Below are positions 1-13,489 of a DNA stretch of 57,500 nucleotides, piece by piece. Each line of letters starts with the position of its first letter. Within the stretch, counting starts at the first letter, position 1. This stretch comes from Chrysomallon squamiferum (taxonomy: Eukaryota > Mollusca > Gastropoda > Neomphalida > Peltospiridae), in the NCBI GenBank assembly GCA_012295275.1, contig CM022671.1, positions 35,811,683 through 35,869,182 of the forward strand, in the 5' to 3' direction. The notes under the pieces were generated by a model, which saw only the letters and a list, made by a program, of their open reading frames with translations, made no database searches and had not been told where the DNA came from. The translations under genes were made by a program, and so were the position numbers.

Positions 1-716
1 TCAGCAAGCGGATTCAGACAACAACTGTGCATGCAGCAGCAGGTAACCAACGTCTTCGGTTTTACTTATGATAACGGTTATGAATGACAGAGATCCAAAG
101 AATACGATACAAGCTCAGTGCTACTGTATATCTGGGTCACGTGCGATATGTAAAAAAAAATGAACGCCGGTCACCCTGAAATATCGCGAAGAACCGCTCG
201 CAACCGATTAAGTTTCGTATATCGGACAGCGGTAGTTTCCAGTCCAAAGGGTTTTTCGTCTGGGATTTTTTTTTTTTTTTTTTTTTTATTCACTTGTGAT
301 CTGCATGTTGCGTTGCTGTGCACACGAAGCCGTGATAGCTGCTGGTGAGTACCGCAGCACGTAAGCAGGGGAATGTCACCTTCACTCGATGAGACAAGAT
401 TTTGATGCACGACACAGCTGTTACAAATGTTTGAAAATTTTTTAAATATTATTTTTAAAAAAAATTGCGTAGGTTACAAAACACAGTGAGGTAAAAAAAA
501 AAAAAAAAAAAAAAACAACAAACAAAAACAACAACAAAAAAACAACAACAACACATTTTAAGAATAATAAATATTTATTTCATATGATTATATATTAATT
601 TAATATAATTAATCACCAACAGAGATGTCAACATAGTTATAAACTTTTCACCTAATCTGGTCCAGCTTCCTTAATATCATCATAATATACGATTCTGTTT
701 ATCTTTCTGTTTATCT

Positions 717-900
<184 letters not shown>

Positions 901-2671
901 TCTACATTTTTATTTTGTTTTATTTAAACTAAAGAATTAGAAGCTCAGTAATATTTCTCGTTTATTTAAAAAAAATTATTTTTGTGATTCCACCGACTTT
1001 AGTCATGTGAAAACAGCACCATGATGTCCAGGCCTTCTGTTATAGCCCTGTAGATATAAGCGTTTAAGATACAACATATGAGATGACGTCACTTGCTTAT
1101 GCTTTTTGAGTACAGAGTATTATTACATTATTGTATTATTAAATATCAGTATCACTGCATACAGACAGATAAATAGACATATATATACACGCGCACACAC
1201 ACAGGTGAATAGAAAAATAGACACAGAGATAGACAGAGACATATAGGCACATAGACTGTATGCATGTATGTATATGTGTTTACGTATGTCTGTATATATA
1301 TATATATATATGTTTGTGTGCGAGTTAATATGAATGACAGTATGTATGTATGTGTGTGTGTGTATCTTTATGTATGTTTATTTACAAGTGAATATGTGTA
1401 AGGGTGTGCGTATGTAACATGAACTAAGATATTTTTGTATATTCTGTGACTGCAACAGAAGACTGAGAACAAAAAGGGCAGGTACTGGAAGTACAGGTTT
1501 GAGTAAACACGTGCATCACGGTACAGTCGAAGTGTGCAAGTTTCAACTGCTTCTGATTATTTAGTTAACATTTGTAGATCTTGCACAACGACGTATTCTT
1601 CACTTTGCCGACTTCACGGGGTTTCGCTGAACGCGGCAAGATGAGCCGTGTCAAACAGCAGCGTTTTCGCCTGACTCCGAGCTATGGAGCTCTACAGGGG
1701 TCCTATTTTGGTAAAGAATAACAGAGAATAAATAAATGTAGTAACGTAAACTCTTACTGTCTGTCATAGGTAAAAGAAAAAAGCTGGAAATTGTGTCTGA
1801 TATCAGCTGAATCAAACTGGAAATTTTTAAATTTTGAGATCGAGTCGTTAAGATGAAGATGATTCAGTTCATACCTGCATCCGAACATCTTCTTTAGCAT
1901 TAACACTTTTACATCTTTTGTTATTCATGGCTTTGACAGAAATGTGTGTGTCTTGTACTGGATGGCCAGACTGTTGAGGTTCAGACAGACAGACAGACAA
2001 GGTGGTTATTGGGATTATTTAAATCTGTTTTACTGTTTGTAGATCCAACTGATGCTGGAAGATGAAGAGGGTTGCAGTCAGTAAATCGTTACGCCTCGGT
2101 TACGAATTTACTGGAATCAAAGCCAGCATCATTTAGATCGGCGGTCCCATGCACACCATCATTGCAACACGTCAACAAACTCAGTTTACTGCGACGTCGT
2201 CATTTGAGCTGTTTTACAGATTTCAAACAGTGTTTTGTGCGTGGCTAAACTGATATCTGTTCAGAGTTTAAATAATTAAACGAAACTCTGATATGTTAAA
2301 ATTTACAAATTAAAATCTATTATTATTAAATTATTTTATTAAAACGAATTAATTCACAGAATGACGCAGACTTTATTTAGAAACTTTGTTTCAGTACAAG
2401 TTTTCAGTTTCGTGACATTTCAAACTGGTTCAATCCACAGTTGTTGAACCATTTTTTTTTTTTATTTACAGATCCAGACTCCCCCCCGATCACGTGATAA
2501 ACATGAGGGATAGTGTGGACAAGTGACCAATCATAAAAAGATGAAATGCTAGAAATTAAATCAAATTATTTGAAAATTAACAATTTGAATTCATCTGCTT
2601 CATTTTAACAGTGGGAAAATACAGTTACACAGTTCACACGATGTAATGTACAAACAAACAAACAACCAAAC

Positions 2672-2702
<31 letters not shown>

Positions 2703-3014
2703 GACAATATAAATTATTTAACTTTTATTACAATGTGCACTTTATTTTTATCATTTTTAATTATTATTATTATTTTTTTTTACAAATAAATTAATATTTA
2801 AACTATATATACATAATTTTATATTTCCATTCGGAAAACAGAATAAAAAAGCCCTCTCATTAAAGTGTTGTAATAAAAAATGAAGAAGGAAGGGCGGTTT
2901 GATATAAAAAAATTCATTAACATAATTACAAATAAATCAATACATTAAAACACTGTGAATGAAAGAAGAGTTGTTGTCGAAGTTCAAAGTACAAATGTTT
3001 ATATATATGCATAT

Positions 3015-3069
<55 letters not shown>

Positions 3070-3146
3070 TAATACACACACACACTCAATTATATATTTT
3101 TATATATATATATATATATATACACGAGTGTGTGTGTGTGTATTAA
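3015..3146. repeat. (GT)n-(TA)n compound microsatellite
   Basis: Perfect GT dinucleotides to about 3063, then a short CA block, a TA block (3098-3121) and another GT block. Confidence 0.95.
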
Positions 3147-3245
3147 ATATACATTACAAAGTACAGAATTAGAGTATGATGTACACAAAAAACAAAAACA
3201 TTAAAGATATAGACAGAAAAAGACATAGAGGGAGACAATGTGTGC

Positions 3246-3248
<3 letters not shown>

Positions 3249-3311
<63 letters not shown>
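3249..3311. repeat. (GA)n microsatellite
   Basis: About 60 bp of uninterrupted GA dinucleotides, roughly 460 bp upstream of the globin 1 promoter. Confidence 0.97.
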
Positions 3312-3313
<2 letters not shown>

Positions 3314-3726
3314 TTATTACTTGTTTTACACGCGGTGTACAATACATTACTATCTGTTATCTACTAAGTGACTAGAAAAGACGTTCTCTCTATCAATCAA
3401 CACATAATTACAAATTCCATCACACACCTGGCGCACATCGATACGCACTGTGCGTGCGCACGCATAACACTGCACAACATACTTTAATGTATTTTATACA
3501 GCTCGATGTAAAAAATGTCACTGCCATTTCTCTCATTCGCTGGAATTGGCTTTCGCGCTTTAGAAGTTTAGCATTTCTCCATACTGAGAAAGATCCTGAA
3601 AGTGAAAACTATCTGGCAGGAATCTACATATGGCAGCAGAGAAGACCGTTGACCCTGGGACAGTGTTGTACGTGCGGTCACACACGCTCGAGTAAATACC
3701 GCTAGATTCTCACAGAGCAAGTTCTG

Positions 3727-3851
3727 ACCAATCACGCGCCCGCCGTCTGTGTGACGTATGACGTACCGTCTGCTCTTTTAAAGGCGCCACGCGCTCGGCG
3801 CTTCGTCATTTGACGACGGAACAGAAGTACAGTACTCTAGACGTGAAACCG
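3727..3851 (+). promoter_or_regulatory. Globin 1 promoter and noncoding first exon
   Basis: A CCAAT box at 3728-3732 is followed 45 bp later by a TATA-like TTTTAAAGG (3777-3785). That places transcription start near 3808. The stretch is much more GC-rich than its flanks. A short untranslated exon ends at 3851 at a consensus donor (CCG|GTAAGT). It would splice over 2.5 kb to the acceptor ending at 6358, just ahead of the globin ATG. The start site is inferred from motif spacing. Confidence 0.7.
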
Positions 3852-6358
3852 GTAAGTCATTGTTTTACATTGCATCTCTAATAAGTGCGTGAAGCACTAG
3901 TCGACAACAGAAGTACGTAAAATCTTTTTGAGTTTTAAAATTAATACTGCTAAAACTTTTTTTTATAAATTTTATATTTACGTAACTTGCGTTAAGTTTT
4001 GAAACATTTCTGATGATAGTTTTGTTGCAGAAGTTTCTTTTGGAAACTTTAAAAAAAAAGAGAGTAGAGAAGAAAAATAGATGCTAATATAGATTTTTGT
4101 TTAAGAAGATGAGTTGTTAGAAATTGTTTTGTAAAAAAAAAAAAAGAAGAAATAATGAAAAAAAAAAAAAAAAGAACCACGGAATTTCTTAAAACGTAGC
4201 TGGTATTTCTTCAGTGAGATTTTGTTGTTTCAAATTTATCTGAATTACAAACGTGAAAATGTGGGCGGTTTCAGTGAACATTTTCTCTCGATGTTGCCGA
4301 ACATGTAAAAATAAAATCTCTGTTTTTAATCTTTTCTTCCAAGTTTTCTTGAACAAGCGTCCACATCTAGTTTGTATACTTTTTCTTTCACTTTACAACT
4401 TTCTTTTTCTTGCTGCTGAAAATACTTTTTTTTTGTATTTAACCCGGCAAAGGCTTTGAAACGAAGTACATCTACATTCAGCTGTAGCCGTTTGTGTTTC
4501 TACAGCATTTTATTTCAGTGCACAGCTAAAACTGTTTTGTCACTTCGATTTTTGAAATGCAGATAGTTTACGGAGTTTTCGCACTGTTTTGTCACCGTTT
4601 CCCGTTCGGCGGTTTCCGTGAGCGTCTAACGCTGTACGGTGACCTTGCCCGGTTCGTTTAATCGGAAATTTCCGACCGAGCTGTAACATGAATGAGTCAC
4701 TTATGGAAATGAAACATACATATTTCTCTGTGACGGCTGCCTGGTGCCTGATCCGATTTCATTTGACACTTTTCAAATTTCAGTTCCGATACACACACAG
4801 GCGGTTATTTGTGCGTGCATTTTTTTTATTAATTTAACTTTTTTAAAATTTACTTATTATTGTTATTTTTTAAAGTTTGTAATTTGTTACACTTTCGCTC
4901 TTCTTTCGCTTTCAGTTTTGAGATATTTTGAATTTCAGATCAAGAAATATTTTCTTAATTTATATTTATACAAGCAGTCGCCAGACTTGTCACGCCTGCT
5001 GGTTACATTTTTCATAATTTATGACTGCCAGTAAAAATCGCTTATAAAGTTATTTATCGCTATAGGCGCATGGCTTCAGACTTTCATCTCAGATTTAAAT
5101 AACTTTGATTTAAAAGGTAAGATTTATGCCTAACGTACTTAAAAAGAAAAAGGAATAATTTAAATCGTAATCATATTAATATTTATTTTTACTACTGTAA
5201 CGAATTAGAAGTTGGGAAAAACTTTGGAAACAAAACTTAAAACATTTCCCTATATTTACATAATGTTAACAGAAAAAAAAAAAAAAAAAAAAAAAAGAAA
5301 TAGAAAAATAATTAAGTACAACATTGTTGCGACTCGGAAGTTTGAAAAGTTATTATAAAATGATTAGTGACGACGACGTCTGCTGGTGTAATTTTGTACG
5401 AAGTTGTAAAAGTGGGGGGGGGCGGCGGATGTTGAATGGCGGGATTACGACGTCTGCGCCAGTTCCAGTTTGATCTTCGCGCGGTAAACACGAGTTTGGC
5501 CGTCACTGGAATGCGTCGACTTTGTTTGCACAGATTTATAAATTCTTCTTCTTCGCTTTCTTCAAATATCTTTGGCATCTGTACTTTAAACAGCGAGTTG
5601 CAAATTTTCCTGAAGCGTAGCGGTTTTTTTCCACTTCGTTATGACTGCGTTTCTAATTGAGTGTTTCAGACACTATAAGTGTATCGTGTTTTGGGTTTTT
5701 TTTTTTTTTTTTTTATAAAGCTGAGGATATTGTCTAGACTGATCAATTTTTCTAACACGACGACGCAAGTAACACCGTGCAGACGTGACACAGGTGCACA
5801 CAGGTGTCGCTGACGTATTGCTTTAGTTTTGAAGTAAAAGTAAAAATATTAAAAAAAAAATAAAGATTCTTCTGTGACAATATTTTTCCCTCCCCCACCT
5901 TTAATAGGTTTTATTAAATTCAGGAAACAGTTTTGAATTTAAAAAAAAAAAAATTCTGAATGTTGACGGAGGTGTCGGTGAAAGCCGCCACAGTACTGCG
6001 TTGATGCTGTTGTTTCAACGTGTCTGTCGTCACCTCGGAACACGGGGTCAGAGGAGTCGATCAAGTACAGCATGTTTTTCAAAACACGCAAACTCACTTA
6101 CCTGACCTTGACACTGAACTCGCAACAGTGGTAATAACAACACGTGTGTTGTGAGAACTGTTTCTGGTTTAAAACAGAGAACTGACTGGGGGAGACACAA
6201 TAACGTCTACATACACAACGCTTTTGTAAAACCCCAGTAACCATCAGTTCTATTATTCTGTTCTCATCTTGTTCAGATACTTTTTACAGGTGTACAGTGC
6301 TTTCATTCTGTTGTGGTGGTGTTCGTGTGTGTAAGTAAATGTTTTCTTTCTCTTCCAG
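3852..6358 (+). other. Globin 1 intron 1 (5'UTR intron)
   Basis: Runs from donor GTAAGT at 3852 to acceptor CTTCCAG ending at 6358. It contains poly(A)/poly(T) runs (around 5273, 5697 and 5941) and short open frames with no start or splice context. I see no second gene in it. Confidence 0.7.
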
Positions 6359-6381
6359 TTTTGTATTCATCCTAACTAACG

Positions 6382-7385
6382 ATGGCTTCTGCTTCAGTCA
6401 AATCTTTCTGGAATGACGTTGTCGCTAAGGATTTGCAGGGACATGGAACCAAGATCTTTGTCAAGTAAGTATTAAAACAGTCCACCTTCTTACGATATAT
6501 GTTGTCTCTTTAGAAGGAACATCTTCTTGTTAGTACATAAAGTATAATTTTTGGACATAGCAACCCAGAATTTGCTCATTGTATTGACCAAATATAACCT
6601 TTGGTAACACAAATTAACAAAAGTGTGTGTTTAGCTACAAACTCTTATATACATGTGATACACTGGACCATGTTTCTCAGTGTTATCATAGACTCTGTTC
6701 AGCACATATATATATGTGTGTAGATATAGATACAGATGTAGATATAGATTATAAATAAAGTGTTTGGTTCTTGCAGCTTCCTGAAGGCCCACCCAGACCA
6801 GCAGAAGAAGTTCGGCAAGTTCGCCGGTGTCGGTGCTGATGCTCTGGCTGGCAACGCCGAGGTACAGAAGCAAGCCGTGGTTGTGATGACGAAACTCGGC
6901 GAGCTCATCAACGCAGCCGACATCAAGGCTGCATCAGCAGCCCTCGCAGCTAGTCACAAGGGCAGGAACGTCAACGTCGGCGACTTCTCGGTACGTTTAC
7001 TACTTTCTGCAAGAATTAAACAGTGTCCGTGTGTCTGTCGGTGTGTCTGTGTGTGTCTCTCTGTGTGTGTGTCTGTCTCTGTATGTTAATAATTATTGTC
7101 TGTAAGAACTGTTAGTAACCATTCCACGAAGTTGAAAATAATTTGATACAAAATAAATTTATTTCACTGTAACACTAAAAGAAAATAGAATTAAAAATAA
7201 AGGTTTTACAGTAAGTATTAAACTTGTAATGTAATGATATGAAAGTAAATGTTCTGTTTAAATGAAATGTTGATTGTTTTCATTCACAGAAAATCTTCCC
7301 AAGCATCTGCGACTACATCGGCAGCGCTGGCGGCGACAAGGCTGGATTTAAGGACGCCCTTGACAAAATTGCATCTGCATTTTAG
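6382..7385 (+). CDS. Globin 1: short nerve/mini-hemoglobin-like globin, 130 aa, 3 coding exons
   Basis: Coding exons are 6382-6464, 6777-6990 and 7290-7385 (TAG). The sum is 393 nt, 130 residues. Introns fall in codon 28 (phase 2, B12.2) and after codon 99 (phase 0, G7.0), the two ancestral globin positions. Haem-pocket residues read by alignment are Phe26 (B10), Phe40 (CD1), Gln60 (E7) and proximal His88 (F8) in the motif SHKGRNV. The HPxxQxKF and HKGRNV stretches and Gln E7 match the nemertean mini-hemoglobin group, although this chain is longer than their 109 residues and shorter than the usual 140-150. The role is reversible O2 binding or storage in the cytoplasm; there is no signal peptide. 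The noncoding first exon (to 3851) joins at acceptor 6358. Tissue of expression cannot be read from the sequence. Confidence 0.95.
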
Positions 7386-7533
7386 TAAATGTGCAGCTTT
7401 CTCTAACCACATTAAGCATTACTGTAAATGGCAACGACATCGTTCAGTGAATCATGTTAACGTGCTCTTTGTAAAACAAGTTTTATTATTTGGATTGTGT
7501 TATTTGTGATGGGAACTCAAAAAAAGGACAAAA

Positions 7534-7566
<33 letters not shown>

Positions 7567-7860
7567 AAGTGAACCATCGGACTGTTGTTCTTTAAATTAG
7601 CTGTTTTATGTATCGATCTGGATTTAAAATTTGAAAATTCAAAATTCTGGCACAAAAAGAGAGAGAGAGAGAGAATGACAGACGGAGAAAACACGACAAG
7701 GATGATAACAACATCAACACCGGACGAAACTGAATGATGCCGCTGCTGTTGAACATGTGCCTTACTAAAAAAAAAAAATGTACTTCATTTGTTGCTTCAG
7801 CTTCAGCGAAAAGCATCTATTATTATTAGCCAAACTAAATAAAAGAATTAAAAGAAAAAG
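7386..7860 (+). other. Globin 1 3'UTR
   Basis: Untranslated tail from the TAG to just past the AATAAA at 7838-7843. It contains an A-tract (7530-7556) and a short GA run near 7660. Confidence 0.75.
7838..7843 (+). terminator. Globin 1 poly(A) signal AATAAA
   Basis: Canonical AATAAA about 450 nt after the globin 1 stop codon, followed by an A-rich sequence. Confidence 0.7.
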
Positions 7861-8894
7861 TTGACAGTTTTTTTGAGATAACCCATTCTAATCGATTTAG
7901 ATATAATATTCTTTTTTTCTTTTTGACATTAAAGCATTTTAAAATTTTATGCTGTCTTATATTTTAGTTATTTTTGTATTGGTGTTTGTATGTATGTACG
8001 TTTATATATATATATATATATATAACATAACGGACAAATCCGTCTTCCATTCTTGTAACGTTTCAGTATACGTTCTCTGTTCTAGGCGAATCGTGTTTTA
8101 GAGGTTACTTACGTTTGTGACGTAAAAACGTTACGATTTTTTTTTAGCAAGTCTTATCTACTGTTAACAAGCAAATTAATCCTCATGATTTAATGTTCGT
8201 AACGATCCCTTTTTCACATTTTTTAATGTGAATCTATTTACTTTATAATTGAAAACCAGAGCAACAAACTAGTATTAAAGCGAAAAAGCGGTTGTGTATA
8301 TTTCGGTAATGAGGTAATCGTTAGAAATCTGCTTCAAGATAAAATGGTTATAGAAGTAGAATTTTCCTTTGCGTTAAGAAACAACGGTAAATGTAAATGG
8401 GTTAAAAGATACTAAATCTAAAATATTTTTAAAACTTGTGTAAAACCGATATATATCATGTATATTTCAAGCTAATTAATGTGTGTTTTTAATTTCCCTG
8501 AATACCAGTGACCTCTTGTTTTTAAATCGTGGAACAGCTAACAATAAATTATTTTAATATAATATTCTGCCTGGTGTAATAGCTACGCGTAGATTAAGTA
8601 AATAGCTGTATATCTCTCTAGCCGATGATATTTGGTGTAAAAAAAAGGCAGTAACTGTAAGATTGCCAATAGATAGGAACTCATCACCAGTAACAGTATT
8701 ACTCGAATCACGTCAGATTCCTTCCTGGCGCATTCTTTTCCTTTTTTCTTGAAGACGTTTAAAATTAGCAGTTCTAAATTTTACGTAGTTTTCGCTGTTC
8801 TTTCTTGTTTAGGTCGAAGTACCGCAAAATACGTTTCTAGACGTGTGACCCGCTCCCTCGTACGTGCACTGGTTTATTATTATTGTTGTTGTCA

Positions 8895-8945
<51 letters not shown>

Positions 8946-10222
8946 GATTAAGTTAGTTTGACATCATTTTAATGAAATCTAGTGTTTTCTAGTTTATTTC
9001 TGCAAACATTCGTGGAAAATATTTTGTTGATATTAATTTGCTAAACCCGTCTCCTCCCCAAAAAATAAAAAACACACAGAAAAACCCCACCCAAAACACA
9101 CATTGAACAACAAGAAAAAACATTATAAAAACAAAATTCATAAAACAACTGAAAAAAAGCAATAACAATCGAATTTGAATTCTACTTCAAATAACTTTTG
9201 CTGTAAAACATTTTAAAAAACAACAAGAAAATAAATAAATAATAATTTTCAAATAATTAAGTCAAGAATGTCTAAAATAAATGTTTGTACGTTCTGTGCG
9301 AGCGGGTCATATTTGTGATTTTTTCCTTTGAAATTCTTGGGCTGCACGCGTCCCCAATTAATTAATTGTTCACTGTGACCCATTTCCCTTTGATAATAAA
9401 ACAATACAATGCAGCCTTAAAGTACAGTGATTTAGCAAGAAACAACACGAGAGTGATTTCTTCTCTGTTGTGCTATTTTTTGTTTAGAATAAGTTCTACA
9501 GCTGTTTCTGTGATTTGTAGAGATCCTTAGAAAAGATTTCGTAAAGTTGTCACCGTAGATATGTTTAGAAAAGATCTGAAAGATTAAGATCCAGTCTTGT
9601 TTAAACCAGAAACTACCAAAAATCTGGAATCGTTTTATTGTAAATTCTGACAACGCACCGTTACGTCTGAAACAGAAATATATTTAATTATATCTGAATG
9701 CTTGCCTGGAAGCAAACTAACCCAGAACAGTTCTAACATTTCATTTTTTTTTTTTTTTTTTGTTTTACGATTCCACTGAAAATACCAGTTTTCTTAAAAT
9801 GTTTTTCTTTTGTTGTTTTTAAAAAAAAAAAAATTCCAGTTTCGCCAGTGAGCATGTTAAATTTTCTTTCTTTATTTTTAAATTGCTAATTGAATTAATC
9901 TACACAAATTCTGATCATTTACTGTTTATCTAAACAGAATTCCTCGGTAAAGAGGAATATTTATAATATGAAATGTCATTTAAAGGAAACCTATAAAAAG
10001 AAAAGAAGAATAAAAGTGAAAAGACAAAAATAATAATAGTAAAATTGTAATCGAAAAGAGAAATAGTGAAGATTATTTTCGGGGGAGGGTAGGGGAGCTG
10101 GAGGAGTGTTGAAATCAAGATCTCTACTTAGACTTGAAGTTCATAAAATTTCTAATTGCTTACAACATTTTATAACAACTGCTTGAAAAATAAAACATAT
10201 ATATACGGGCATGTGTTGTTTC

Positions 10223-10356
<134 letters not shown>

Positions 10357-10479
10357 TTCTTACTGTAGTTTCAACTCATTTTAGCTAATATACCATTTTA
10401 AAACGAAGAGGAAAATAAAACATAATCTAGATACAATTGTCAACATTTGTAAAATATATTACAAAACAACTTCTTCTTA

Positions 10480-10745
10480 TTTATATTCACCCATATTTTC
10501 AAGTTGTGTTACAAACTGTTCTTAATGTCATCCATACTTTCTAGTTGTGTTACAAACTGTTCTTAATGTCATCCATACTTTCTAGTTGTGTAACAAACTG
10601 TTCTTAATGTCACCCATAATTTCTAGTTGTGTAAGAAACTGTTCTTAATGTCACCCATAATTTCTAGTTGTGTTACAAACTGTTCTTAATGTCACCCATA
10701 ATTTCTAGTTGTGTAACAAACTGTTCTTAATGTCACCCATACTTT
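10480..10745. repeat. 41-bp minisatellite, about six copies
   Basis: The unit contains TTCTAGTTGTG, then ACAAACTGTTCTTAATGTCA and CCATA. Six head-to-tail copies carry point variants (ATC/ACC, TTAC/TAAC/TAAG). Two decayed copies are visible further right at about 10840-10925. Confidence 0.93.
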
Positions 10746-11933
10746 CTTGTTCTAGAATAATTTTTTTTTAATTATATCCGTGCTGAAAAAAAAAAAATTC
10801 TCGATGTCATCCAGCTGTACAAGATTTTTTTCATATTGCTGTTCGTTCACGTAACAAATTGTTTTTAATGTCATCTGTACTTTCCAAATGTGTAAGAGAT
10901 TGTTCTTAATTGTCATTCATGACTTCCCTTTTAATAACAAAATCATTCTTATTGTCAGCGGCTGTTAAACTTGTTTGTCACGTGATAACAAGCTGAGGTC
11001 TTAAACTAAGAAGTCGTAGAGTGTAAACAGCGAATAAATTTTTATATCAAACAAACATGAACTGCCAGTGTCTGCGCGATCCTGTAATTAGTTTGTTATT
11101 TGTTAAATGTTGAATGACATCAAGTGTTTTACTTACTGTGAAAACAGTTCTGTTTTCTGACGTAGTTAACTGATTATATCTGACACCGTTTTTGGTATTT
11201 CCGAGGTCTTGGTAATATAATATTATTAGTAATATTAGAAGTAGTCTTTTTTTTTTTTTTTTTTTTCTAATAGATTATGATATAATTATTTTCTGGAAAG
11301 CTAGAACAAGGTTTTAATGCTTTTTCAGAAAGGTCAAGAATCATTTTAAAATCTAGAGCCTGTCTGTTATGGGATGGGATACTGAAAGTAAAAAAAAAAT
11401 TGATTTCCGCGTTTTGTTTTGTTTTACATTTGTCATTCACAGTTTGACAAATAGGTAAAAACTAATAAAGATGTTGTTCAGAAAAACTGCAGTATGAGCT
11501 GTTGAAGGAAAACAACAGAAAAAGAACAAACGGTTTGTTGTGTAGAGTTTTGGATTCTTTTATATTTGAATTTTCTATCAGTTTCTGATCTGAACAATAA
11601 AAAAAAAAAATAAAAAATAAAAAAAAACCCACAAAAAAACAAATATAAACAAACAAAAATAAAAAAACAACATATTAAAGTATCTCTTTGTTTTGTAACA
11701 TTTTAAATGTTTGGATGTGCTATGTGTAAGTGAAAGTGGGTAATATTTTTGAAAATATGACGAAATAATAAAAAAGATGGTGAGGACGAGACAAAGAAGG
11801 AAATTAAAAAGTAACTGAAAAACTGAAGGACGGAATTATGACGGACGGACAAATGAAGAACGGGATACATTGGATACACTTTGAGTAGACTAACAGAACA
11901 TTTACTTTGTTATTACATTTCAGTAAAACAAAA

Positions 11934-11976
<43 letters not shown>

Positions 11977-12024
11977 AAAAGATCTTGACAAAAAAAAAAA
12001 AAAAATAAATAAATAAATAAATAA

Positions 12025-12066
<42 letters not shown>

Positions 12067-12115
12067 TAAAAAAAAAAAATAAAAAATAAAAAAATAAAAA
12101 ATAAATGAAACAATA
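11934..12115. repeat. (ATT)n followed by A-rich low-complexity tract
   Basis: ATT trinucleotides at 11934-11973, then a block made almost only of A with AAAT and AT interruptions to about 12110. Confidence 0.9.
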
Positions 12116-12615
12116 CAAGGAAATGAAATATATACAGGAATTTTGGCGAAAGCAACAGATTCAAACAAAATTTCTTCAATCTGTGATCCATGGGAAATAA
12201 CTGCAATGTACTAATGATTCTTTATAACAGTGTCTGTCTGCTTATTCTAATTTGCCGTTTTTAATAAATTAAGGATAGTAAACTTCAACTTTGAACAGTA
12301 AAAATTACTTGCTTTTTTTAAATTATTTTTTATTATTTTTATTAGGCCACATAAAATTAATTTTTTGAATCTCGTCAAGTGTTGATGTTTTTATTTCCAA
12401 ATAATCGTAGGGACGGGGTGAGCGGTCATATTCTCTGCAGAATTTTAGAATTAGGAATTATTTCCACTAAAACTAATCTAATTTAATCCACTGTCTATAG
12501 ATTTACATTCCGCTGTACATTTGGTAGCTATATGCAAATTAATTAGATGTGATTTTGACTATTTGTTAGCAAAACGTTTCATCCGGCAAATTTGAAAATT
12601 ATATAAAAATATTTA

Positions 12616-12654
<39 letters not shown>

Positions 12655-12697
12655 CATAAGAAGAAGAAGTATAACAACAGTTATTTAGTGTTGTTGC

Positions 12698-12736
<39 letters not shown>
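12616..12736. repeat. (AAT)n and (ATT)n pair, inverted
   Basis: An AAT block (12616-12653) and an ATT block (12699-12735) separated by about 45 bp. They are reverse complements and could pair as a hairpin. Confidence 0.9.
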
Positions 12737-12737
<1 letters not shown>

Positions 12738-13186
12738 TTTACAAAGAGACCTCGATTTAATCTGCTAAATAATGTTTTTGCATTCTCGAAAAGTGTCGCT
12801 TGTAACGAGAACTTTTAAAACAATCATGAATGTTGGTAGTCGATATGACGTCACATTTATAATTAAATAATTATACATTTATATAAAATTGATAAATTAT
12901 TTTCAATTTTGTTTTATTTGGTTTCTTTTCTTATTCAGAAATAAAAATATAAAACATCTTCTTGTTAAGTCGTGCCATCACAGATAAGATGTTTTTGTTT
13001 TTACGTAACAATCGTTTATGACGTCATCACTTCGGCAAATGGCTGAAAGTTGATTTGACGGCAAACACGGAGTGCTGTGTATTGGATGGAAACGCACGTA
13101 ATAGTAATAACTACTTTTGTTTTACAAATCAGAATATCTGTCAACGCGGTGTCTCGATCTCAGCTGCTTTCGTTGAAAACAGACAA

Positions 13187-13213
13187 CATGGGGGACGTGG
13201 TCGAGCCGCTGTG
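13187..13213 (+). promoter_or_regulatory. Possible upstream ORF of the small membrane-protein gene
   Basis: An eight-codon ATG...TGA frame (MGDVVEPL) lies 79 nt before the main ATG in a different frame. If it is in the mRNA leader, it could limit translation of the main frame. Transcription start is not known; TGACGTCA at 13019-13026 is a possible CRE upstream. Confidence 0.3.
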
Positions 13214-13291
13214 AAATCCGGATAAAGCACGCCTTCACTGGCGAACGAACTGAACATTCTATTTGACCGTACCACGGTTGAATTTGTGACA

Positions 13292-13486
13292 ATGCCGGCG
13301 GACCTCGGTTCGATGGTTGTTGTTTCAGTCGGTCTGTATTTTATATTCAACATGATCTACACCATCTTGGCTTTCTTCCTGCGCGCTGCACTGTTCGTGA
13401 TGCTGTGTTACATCCTGTACGAGCTGTTTTTCTCCGACGTCTTCTGCGAAGAAGACGAGACACCTGCAATTGGAGATCACTCCTGA
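13292..13486 (+). CDS. Small membrane protein (64 aa), single exon, unknown family
   Basis: The ATG at 13292 opens a 64-codon frame ending in TGA. Residues about 8-29 and 31-48 form a nearly continuous hydrophobic stretch with one Arg in the middle. This predicts one long or two short membrane helices, followed by an acidic C-terminus (CEEDETPAIGDHS). There is no cleavable signal peptide. Codon and base composition is clearly richer in GC than the flanks, which suggests real coding. AATAAA begins 3 nt after the stop. I do not recognise the family. The architecture resembles short regulatory membrane micropeptides, but the function is unknown. An upstream splice cannot be excluded. A GTG two codons upstream is in frame, but the ATG is preferred. 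Confidence 0.6.
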   Translation: MPADLGSMVVVSVGLYFIFNMIYTILAFFLRAALFVMLCYILYELFFSDVFCEEDETPAIGDHS

Positions 13487-13489
13487 AAC

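Noticed and set aside
5312-5660. Overlapping open frames on both strands in globin 1 intron 1
   Set aside because: No splice-site or start context, no recognisable domain, and both are inside an intron with a clear donor and acceptor.
8749-8961. 70-codon frame with a hydrophobic start
   Set aside because: Begins with TTG and ends in an ATT microsatellite; no splice or promoter support.
10480-10745. Regular 41-bp repeats that might suggest a CRISPR array
   Set aside because: Copies are directly contiguous with no unique spacers, and this is an animal nuclear genome; it is a minisatellite.
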